Shown here: one piece after another, positions 58,100-64,000 of the stretch
How positions within the stretch are numbered: the first letter of the stretch is position 1
How the letters are laid out: each line of letters starts with the position of its first letter
NCBI GenBank assembly: GCA_017645765.1
Contig: JAGCNV010000040.1
Span: 1 to 64,000, forward strand
Source of the DNA: a bacterium
Lineage (GTDB): Bacteria > UBP6 > UBA1177
DNA: 64,000 bases
Direction: 5' to 3'
Translations under genes and position numbers: made by a program
Notes under the pieces: generated by a model
The model's database searches: none
Told to the model about the DNA's origin: nothing
What the model saw: the letters and a program-made list of their open reading frames with translations, nothing else

Positions 58100-58981
58100 T
58101 TACTCCTTTTGAGCTGAATCCCTGTTTTCAAACGTGTTTTTGTTGACTTTCAACTCAACACCGATCCTGTTTTCGAAGCTGTACATTCCGCCTTTATCGA
58201 AAGCAGAAGCTTCGATTTCCACAATATCACCCTCTTCAAGCGTGAAAGACTGATCGGCTGTAATTTTGATAGCATAATCTTTCAGATACGAAAATACTCC
58301 GTAGCCCTGACCTATATAAACGAAATAAACTGAAATACGGTGAGGTCCGGGAACGACAGCAGCATCGTAAACCTGAATTTCCTTCTCCACAAGTTCTTCA
58401 GGAAGGTCGACCTTTTTGAAAATAGGTTTGTCATCAAAGTAGTAGACCGCTGAAACAAGCTTGAAAAGAGAATCCACCTCGTTGTTGTGGATTATCGTGA
58501 CTGTCGAACCGCCGACAGTTCCTCCGAGAACGGTTTCCTGAAGGATTGCAAGTCTCTGTTTGGATTTGAATATCTTGTCCTTCAAACTGTCGATTTTTTC
58601 CTCAAGAGCCCTGAGTTTCATGTTGTAACCATGTTCATCTTCAGCGGTTGGAGCCTGGTTTTGATCCGGTTCCTTTACTTCAGACTCCTTTGCAGGCTCC
58701 TCAGTTTTCGGTTCTTCAGCGGCAGGCTGTTCAGCAGCTTCAGCAGCAGGCTGTTCGGCAGCTTCAGCGGTTGGCTGTTCGGCAGCTTCAGCCGGCGCAG
58801 CTTCTTGTGCGGGTTCTGCAGCAGGTGCAGCTTCCTGAGCCTCTTCCGCAGGCGCTTCGGTCTGTGCTTCAGCAACTGCTTCGGAAGAATTGTTGTTTTG
58901 ATCCTGAGCCGGAGTCTGCTGCTCCTCAGCTCCTAAAAAAGAAAAAACCAAAAAAGATACGATCATTAAAAAAACTTTCAT
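58100..58981 (-). CDS. Exported Ala/Glu/Pro-rich protein with a beta-rich C-terminal domain
   Basis: A 293-residue protein: signal MKVFLMIVSFLVFSFLGA, then about 95 residues of low complexity with tandem AEAAEQPAAEAAEQPAAE, a coiled coil (ALEEKIDSLKDKIFKSKQRL) and a beta domain (HRISVYFVYIGQGYGVFSYL, FTLEEGDIVEIEAS). ATG 58981 follows GGAG. First gene of module A. The low-complexity stretch may cross the peptidoglycan, as in TonB. Confidence 0.65.
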   Translation of the reverse strand: MKVFLMIVSFLVFSFLGAEEQQTPAQDQNNNSSEAVAEAQTEAPAEEAQEAAPAAEPAQEAAPAEAAEQPTAEAAEQPAAEAAEQPAAEEPKTEEPAKESEVKEPDQNQAPTAEDEHGYNMKLRALEEKIDSLKDKIFKSKQRLAILQETVLGGTVGGSTVTIIHNNEVDSLFKLVSAVYYFDDKPIFKKVDLPEELVEKEIQVYDAAVVPGPHRISVYFVYIGQGYGVFSYLKDYAIKITADQSFTLEEGDIVEIEASAFDKGGMYSFENRIGVELKVNKNTFENRDSAQKE

Positions 58982-59058
58982 TTCAAACTCCGCAAAAAAA
59001 ATCCAGTCGCCAATAATAGGCAATTATTAAAAAAAGGCAAACTTTATACCAAAATAAA

Positions 59059-59859
59059 TCAAATATGGGAGACGTTACCGACTTTATATCCGAGGAAAAG
59101 CTCTGCCGTGGCTTTGAAAGAATTCGGATCGTCAGTAACAAAAAACCTGTCATTTTCGACACTTCCACAATTCAGCATACCGTTTTCGGACAAAATTCCG
59201 GCAAGTTTTTTTGCCGTATAAAAAGCTGTGTCAAGAATTTCAACTTTTCCACAAAAATAATCGGAAATAACATTTCTAAGCATCGGATAGTGTGTGCATC
59301 CGAGAACAAGAGCATCGGGCGGATTCTTTTTCATTTCGGAAAGATACATCTCGATCGCCATCTCAGTAATCTCACCCTTGAAAAGCCCTTCTTCCACCAG
59401 ATGAACGAACAGCGGACACGCTTTAGCCGAAATATCCAGGTCCTTGTTGCCACGGATAAGAGCCTTCTGATAAGCCCCTGACAAAATGGTCGTATTTGTT
59501 CCGATTATTCCTATCCGCTTCAGTTCAGGCCGGGTCAGCAAATATTCAACAACCGGTTCTATAACGCCTATGATGTTGAAATTCGGGAAACGCTCCTGAA
59601 GGAAAGAAAGAGCAGCTGCCGAAGCAGTATTGCATGCAACGACTATCGCCTTGACGCCGAGAGCCATAAGAAGATTGACATTAGCAAGCGAATAGTGCTT
59701 TACGACATCGACAGACTTGCTTCCGTAGGGAACACGCGCCGTATCGCCGAGATAAAAAACACTTTCATCGGGTAGAACTTTCTTTACCTGATCAAAAACA
59801 GTAAGACCGCCGACACCGCTGTCAAAGATACCTACAGGATTTTTGTTGAAGGAAAACAC
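59059..59859 (-). CDS. murI: Glutamate racemase
   Basis: A 266-residue enzyme making D-glutamate for peptidoglycan. Cofactor-free racemase motifs: PVGIFDSGVGGLTV, YLGDTARVPYG, the first catalytic Cys in VVACNTASA and the second in VLGCTHYPML. Complete and of normal length. It sits between the two modules and separates them. It is followed by 77 bp before module A's first gene. Confidence 0.9.
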   Translation of the reverse strand: MFSFNKNPVGIFDSGVGGLTVFDQVKKVLPDESVFYLGDTARVPYGSKSVDVVKHYSLANVNLLMALGVKAIVVACNTASAAALSFLQERFPNFNIIGVIEPVVEYLLTRPELKRIGIIGTNTTILSGAYQKALIRGNKDLDISAKACPLFVHLVEEGLFKGEITEMAIEMYLSEMKKNPPDALVLGCTHYPMLRNVISDYFCGKVEILDTAFYTAKKLAGILSENGMLNCGSVENDRFFVTDDPNSFKATAELFLGYKVGNVSHI

Positions 59860-59864
59860 AGCAC

Positions 59865-60530
59865 TTAGAAGAACGTGTACTTCATGAAAGGAGTGACAAT
59901 GATATTCATACCGTCGAAATCAACGACATAGTTGAACTCAACGGAAGCACCTATCGAAAAATGACGGGCAAAAGTATAACGCTCAAAAATCAAGCCGCCG
60001 CCGACAGCGATATTACCGTTGTTGGTTGCGCTTTTGCCTTGCTCTTTATCAAGCGCATTTTTACCTGATTTATAGGTTTTCGCCAAAGCATAGTAGTCAA
60101 AGTTTACAAGAACACCGAATTCCCATCTCGGATCAATCATCCAGGTAACATCTAAATCGAGACCGACTGTGAGAGGGCTGTAATCTTCAACCCACGGAGA
60201 ATCCTTGTGATTTGCCTCAAGGTTGGCATCGTTTTCCTTTGCATTGAACTGAAGCATACCAAGGGAAAGCGCGATTCCGATGTTTACTTTATCCTGAACA
60301 GGAATGTCATAACCGAAATTAAGCCTCAAAGTCGAACCGAGAGGACTTCCGGCATTGTCTCCGCCAGCCTTACCGACATAACCTACGATACCACCGGAAA
60401 ACTGAAGATGGAGACCTCTGAGGATCGGATCCAGATCGTTACCGGAAACATCGCCCGTAGCTTCTTCGGATTCAGCCAAAAGCGAAAAACTGACCAAAAG
60501 TGCCATAAGCAACACAAACAACTTTTTCAT
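59865..60530 (-). CDS. Small outer-membrane barrel of module B
   Basis: A 221-residue protein with a signal peptide (LFVLLMALLVSFSLLAES) and alternating strands: LRLNFGYDIPVQDKVNIGIA, LTVGLDLDVTWMID, SIGASVEFNYVVDF, ending in FMKYTFF. About eight strands. It recalls the small OM barrels that accompany AgmX genes in gliding clusters. Five bases before murI's start and 11 after the AgmX stop. Confidence 0.7.
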   Translation of the reverse strand: MKKLFVLLMALLVSFSLLAESEEATGDVSGNDLDPILRGLHLQFSGGIVGYVGKAGGDNAGSPLGSTLRLNFGYDIPVQDKVNIGIALSLGMLQFNAKENDANLEANHKDSPWVEDYSPLTVGLDLDVTWMIDPRWEFGVLVNFDYYALAKTYKSGKNALDKEQGKSATNNGNIAVGGGLIFERYTFARHFSIGASVEFNYVVDFDGMNIIVTPFMKYTFF

Positions 60531-60541
60531 GTTTTTCCCCC

Positions 60542-61951
60542 TTAGCTTTCTGAGTTCTTAAATACGAACGGGTAGTTTACGATAACGATACCGCCACCCT
60601 TAGGAGCAGGGAAACGAATCTTTTTGATCTGATCAGCTACACAGCTTTCAACAGTTGCGTTGCCCATCGTGGTTCTCTGGACTTTGGAGCTGCTGACTGC
60701 ACCTGTTGCAGAAATGATGAAGTTGATAACGATTCTTCCGAAAAGTTTCGGATCCTTGTTAAGTTCCTTCTCATAGCACCATCTGATCTTCGCAAGGTTT
60801 CTTCTGATGTATGCATCAATGACAGATCTGTCAAGAGCACCCATGATGACTGCCTGACCGCCGCCTGCGGAAATATCCGAACGACCTTTTCTGCCGATCT
60901 GACCAGCTGCCATACCGTATTTTCCGCCGGCACCGCCGCCGCCACGTCCTCTTGTTCCGAGACCGCCGATTCCGAGAGCGTTACCGCCGCCGCCTGTACC
61001 GAAACCTCTTGTTCCGAGACCGCCTGAACCGAACTGGTCAACACCTGCAAGACCGGTTACTGAACCGAGGGTCTTTTCCATGCCGGCACCAAGACCGCCG
61101 CCGCCGAATACTCTGTCGAAGCTTGCTGCACCGGATGAAAGAGCACCCATAATACCGGAGCTCTGAGCAACCTTAGCATCAAGACCTCTTCTTGCAGAAC
61201 CCTGTGCGTTTGCAACACGGCTTTTCTTATCGCCGACTCTACCCTCTTCACCGAGAGACTTTCTCTGAGAAGTAGCTTCGACAAGACCTTCTTTCGGCTT
61301 TTCGAGTTTGACTTTCTTTTCTTCCTCGATCTCTTCGACCTTTATCTCTTCTTCTTTCGTCTCAACAATCAGTTTTGCAAACCTGTTGTCAAGCTCAAAA
61401 ATATCGACTTCGATAGGCGGAGTTTCAACAATCATATTGAAAACAAAACCACCGATAATGAAGATGAGAAGCAGAATTATCGCAAACGCGAAATCAAACT
61501 GCAGTGCACCGCCTTTGTACTTTTCCGCAGGAGATTTCAAAGCACAGACCGAAATCTTGCCGAAATCTGCAACGAGAAGCGTCGTATCATCGATATCGAC
61601 ACTCGTGTGACCTTCAGCAATGTACTTTTCCAGATCGGTCTTCTCTGTTCCTTTGTAAAGAGTTCCTTTGAATCCGTTTTTGAGACTTACGGAAAAATTC
61701 TTGCCGGAAACGGAAGCAAAATCGAACATATTGTCGGACAAAAACGCTTCGTCCACAATACAATCCGCACCGTTTTCAGTTCCCAATGTGAATTTTTTGT
61801 CAACTTTTTGCAAATCGAGCAGGACTTTGTTGTCATAAACAACTCTGATTTCCGGCTCCAATTTTCCTTTGGCTCCCTCGTTTACCGGTACACCCGGAAT
61901 AGGAGACAAATCGTAAAGCAATCTTTTTCTCATTTTTGATTTCTCAGGCAT
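60542..61951 (-). CDS. FHA-like/AgmX-PglI protein of module B
   Basis: A 469-residue protein of the same build as the one at 47041. FHA-like N-terminal part (KKFTLGTENGADCIVDEAF), membrane helix (AFAIILLLIFIIGGFVFNMI), a region very rich in Gly (GFGTGGGGNALGIGGLGTRG) and an AgmX domain (VIDAYIRRNLAKIRWCYEKE, GRIVINFIISATGAVSSSKV, CVADQIKKIRFPAP). After the membrane helix the sequence IFELDNRFAKLI recurs as VDVPNRFAKLI in the paralogue. Start after GAGG. Confidence 0.8.
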   Translation of the reverse strand: MPEKSKMRKRLLYDLSPIPGVPVNEGAKGKLEPEIRVVYDNKVLLDLQKVDKKFTLGTENGADCIVDEAFLSDNMFDFASVSGKNFSVSLKNGFKGTLYKGTEKTDLEKYIAEGHTSVDIDDTTLLVADFGKISVCALKSPAEKYKGGALQFDFAFAIILLLIFIIGGFVFNMIVETPPIEVDIFELDNRFAKLIVETKEEEIKVEEIEEEKKVKLEKPKEGLVEATSQRKSLGEEGRVGDKKSRVANAQGSARRGLDAKVAQSSGIMGALSSGAASFDRVFGGGGLGAGMEKTLGSVTGLAGVDQFGSGGLGTRGFGTGGGGNALGIGGLGTRGRGGGGAGGKYGMAAGQIGRKGRSDISAGGGQAVIMGALDRSVIDAYIRRNLAKIRWCYEKELNKDPKLFGRIVINFIISATGAVSSSKVQRTTMGNATVESCVADQIKKIRFPAPKGGGIVIVNYPFVFKNSES

Positions 61952-61994
61952 AGTCTCGGCCTCATATAATGGTTAACATCAACATAACAATACT

Positions 61995-62255
61995 CTAATT
62001 AAGCAGATCCACGGATTTTACCAATTCTTTGTTGAAATCCTGTTTAAGATTGATCAAAGAATCAAATTTGGTTTTGGATCTATCCATAAGGAACGAACCC
62101 GAAGGCTTCTTGATCTGACCTTCAAGCATGACATCTTCAAAATCGATGACTGTTTTTTCACGGTATTTGATAAGTCGTCCCTCTTCATCGGTTTCCTGTG
62201 CAAGCAGGAATGAGAAAGAAAGCAACAAAAACAAAACAGCGACCAACTTTTTCAT
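61995..62255 (-). CDS. Small exported 'KP' protein of module B
   Basis: An 86-residue protein: signal LVAVLFLLLSFSFLLAQ, then YREKTVIDFEDVMLEGQIKK and PSGSFLMDRSKTKFDSLINL. Paralogue of the protein at 50350, with EGxIxKP and the FLxxRxKxxxxSL frame kept. Position between the TPR lipoprotein and AgmX genes is also kept, except that the motor genes are absent here. Confidence 0.65.
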   Translation of the reverse strand: MKKLVAVLFLLLSFSFLLAQETDEEGRLIKYREKTVIDFEDVMLEGQIKKPSGSFLMDRSKTKFDSLINLKQDFNKELVKSVDLLN

Positions 62256-62323
62256 AGCAACGACCTCCGTATTAAAATCAACACCCTAGTGTAGCCATTA
62301 AGCTCGAAATATCAAATTTTCTC

Positions 62324-63490
62324 CTACTCGGTTTTTTCAACCGGTCTGATGTTTACTTTATCGCTCAGATACTGGTTGACAATGTGGTCAGCCGGTAAAC
62401 TGCCGCCGGTAATCGAAATATACTTTCTGAAATTTCTCTTTGCCTCGACCTGCTTGTTCATGTGATCGTTGTAAAGAACAGCAAGATTGAAAGTCGCAAT
62501 AGCATTGTTAGGATCTTTCTGAAGGACTGCAAGATACTCTTTTTCAGCATCTTCAAATCTTCCGAGACCTCTCAAAGCCATTGCAAGACCGATTCTTGCA
62601 TTCAAATTGTCGGGATCCTGAGAAAGAACGACTGAAAATCTTTCGTAAGCAGTCTCAGCATCGCCGTATTTCATAGCGATCGAACCGACATTAAAGTTAG
62701 CGCTTTTGTTCTTCGGATCGTTAGCAATAGCGCGGGTGAAGTAAAGCATTGCAAGCGAGTCATCGTTCTGTGACGAATAAAGAACACCGCGGTTGTTTGC
62801 GATACCGGCATCATCAGGCTTCAAATTGTAAGAGTTCGTCGTTACCATCGAAGCAAGACCGGCATCATTCTTTTTGAAGTAAATCATGCCAAGGTTCTTG
62901 AGAGCATCTACATCAGCCTGATCCTGAATGAGAATCTGTCTAACAGACTGAATCGCTTTGATGTAGTCGCCTTTTAAAAGATAAAAACCTGCAACAGCCG
63001 AAAGAACGCCTTTGTCCTTGTCATTCTCTTTTTCAAGGAACTTCTCGCAAACTTCTATTGCGCGGTTGTACTCAAGTTTGTTAGCATAAATAGCCGCCTT
63101 GTTGATGACCGGAAGAGAATATTTCGGGTCAAGTTCAAGAGCTTTGTTATAATTTTTTACAGCATTCTGGTCATCGCCCTTGCGCTGATATGCCAGACCA
63201 AGATTGTAGTAAAGTATCGGAGCCGTCGGGAAAGCTTCTATTGCGAGCTCGAAATTTTTGATCGCCGCATCGAAGTTTGCTTTGCCGTCTTTGACCTCGA
63301 GAGCTTTTACACCCTCTTCAGTGTAATATTTAGCCCAATCTTCCGGTTCTTTCGGTTTTGTTTTGACGACAGGCGCTTCTGACTTCTTAGCCTGTGCAGG
63401 TTTTTCTTCCTGAGCTTTCTCCGGAGCCGTTCCGCAGGAAGCCAAAATCAAGGAAAATACCAACAAGAAAGATAATACTATTTTTTTCAT
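62324..63490 (-). CDS. TPR lipoprotein of module B
   Basis: A 388-residue lipoprotein (FSLILASC). A short Lys/Glu/Pro linker is followed by nine or so TPR units, for example APILYYNLGLAYQRKGDDQN, NAVKNYNKALELDPKYSLPV, NARIGLAMALRGLGRFEDAE. It lacks the low-complexity tail of the paralogue at 50703. Two bases after the preceding TPR gene. Confidence 0.8.
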   Translation of the reverse strand: MKKIVLSFLLVFSLILASCGTAPEKAQEEKPAQAKKSEAPVVKTKPKEPEDWAKYYTEEGVKALEVKDGKANFDAAIKNFELAIEAFPTAPILYYNLGLAYQRKGDDQNAVKNYNKALELDPKYSLPVINKAAIYANKLEYNRAIEVCEKFLEKENDKDKGVLSAVAGFYLLKGDYIKAIQSVRQILIQDQADVDALKNLGMIYFKKNDAGLASMVTTNSYNLKPDDAGIANNRGVLYSSQNDDSLAMLYFTRAIANDPKNKSANFNVGSIAMKYGDAETAYERFSVVLSQDPDNLNARIGLAMALRGLGRFEDAEKEYLAVLQKDPNNAIATFNLAVLYNDHMNKQVEAKRNFRKYISITGGSLPADHIVNQYLSDKVNIRPVEKTE

Positions 63491-63492
63491 GA

Positions 63493-64000
63493 TTATTCTC
63501 CCTGTTCCTCGTTGTTTTCAACACTTTCAGTTGCCGGTTGTTCAGCTTCCTCCGCTTTAGGTGCTGCTGCCGGTGCTTCCGCTTTAGGAGCAGTCTCTGC
63601 TGCCGGCGCTTCCGCAGCTACCGGTGCAGCTTTCGGCTGACTGGCTTTATTTCTGAGTTTAGCTCTTTCTTCATCAGAAATTTTCGGGAATTTGTAATCG
63701 GTATCGATCTTTCCGATCAAAGACGATGTTTCGATCATGTCGGAAGCCGGAACGATCTCGTTTTCATCGTAATATTTTCCGCCGGTAACTTCCTGGAAGA
63801 AACGAAGCTCGTATTTAGCCTTTGCAACCCACTCGTTGTAAACCGAGCTTTCGTAACCTTTCTTCATAGCCGTTTCGAAGTAGGTAACAGCGTTTTTCTG
63901 AGCACCAAATGCCTTTTCATCAAGGTAGTTCTTATACTCGGAAATCTGAGCTTCGCTAAGCCACGGAGCGATCGGAGCATTGAACATCTGGTCGGTCAGG
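63493..64000 (-). CDS. C-terminal part of a giant TPR protein, module B (partial)
   Basis: The frame runs in from beyond the window's right edge (LTDQMFNAPIAPWL). It ends with an Ala/Glu/Pro-rich tail (VAAEAPAAETAPKAEAPAAA). The LSEAQISEYKNYLDEKAF / NAVTYFETAMKKGYESSVY segment matches the end of the module A giant TPR protein (EEEEEIYTDMLKQQAEP / VTYYSKALEKARELKVF). The start and the rest of module B must be outside. Confidence 0.75.
   Translation of the reverse strand, partial: LTDQMFNAPIAPWLSEAQISEYKNYLDEKAFGAQKNAVTYFETAMKKGYESSVYNEWVAKAKYELRFFQEVTGGKYYDENEIVPASDMIETSSLIGKIDTDYKFPKISDEERAKLRNKASQPKAAPVAAEAPAAETAPKAEAPAAAPKAEEAEQPATESVENNEEQGE

Noticed and set aside
46363-64000. Plain Tol-Pal or TonB-ExbBD system
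   Set aside because: No TolA, TolB or Pal and no TonB-dependent receptor; two ExbDs, FHA-like/AgmX proteins and giant TPR proteins do not fit.

Overview
The window looks like a chromosomal segment of a Gram-negative, didermic bacterium with moderate GC. Outer-membrane barrels, an Omp85-like protein, OmpH/Skp, Wza-type export, many lipoproteins with clear lipoboxes, AgmX/PglI-type proteins, paired ExbD proteins and a MopE-like Cys/Asp-rich lipoprotein together point to a myxobacterium-like ('deltaproteobacterial', Myxococcota) lineage. Fibrobacterota-like bacteria share several of these families. The assignment is inference; no rRNA or tRNA gene was seen.

Layout. (1) 1-7498: the left part of a Mu-like transposable prophage. 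Its early genes run on the minus strand (HTH protein, membrane peptide, MuA transposase, MuB ATPase, GemA, DUF2303-like, DUF3164, Mor), with a divergent repressor on the plus strand. At the window edge an IS3-family element cuts a phage gene. The prophage appears to sit inside the specificity gene of a BcgI-like restriction-modification system (7496-9569). (2) 9600-12000: accessory cassettes (ORF6N protein, HigBA toxin-antitoxin) separated by three copies of a ~75 bp repeat. (3) 12000-22200: a redox cluster with three exported or membrane-anchored flavodoxins, an FMN reductase, two aldo/keto reductases, an exported carboxymuconolactone decarboxylase-like protein, a cupin lipoprotein and an MBL-fold hydrolase. 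A recurrent palindrome TGACAYnnTGTCA, often laid over promoter elements, is scattered through it. A MntA/HepT pair, a DUF1566 lipoprotein and a DUF134-NifX protein are interspersed. (4) 22300-32500: a MopE-like lipoprotein, a methyltransferase, a hybrid histidine kinase, a DUF3990/XRE module with its own operators, a zinc-ribbon/DUF1566 protein, a DUF4143 ATPase, 23 bp tandem repeats, and an Omp85-like protein behind a 12 bp minisatellite. (5) 32588-40680: an EAL response regulator-Hpt-MFS-fRMsr operon, a divergent sirtuin, and a Ser/Thr kinase-Hsp33-like-NAD kinase-Smr operon.

(6) 40878-64000: about 23 kb entirely on the minus strand. From right to left it carries a second, motorless copy (module B) of an envelope machine, glutamate racemase, and then the full machine (module A): coiled-coil protein, two huge TPR proteins, TPR lipoprotein, small 'KP' peptide, ExbB, two ExbDs and an FHA-like/AgmX protein. 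These are followed by a capsule/EPS-type export set (barrel, Wza, Wzc), RlpA-SPOR and OmpH. One ExbB plus two ExbD plus AgmX and TPR proteins strongly recalls the Agl-Glt gliding machinery of Myxococcus. One ExbD has Asn where the motor Asp is expected. This block is the best candidate for an under-described system in the window.
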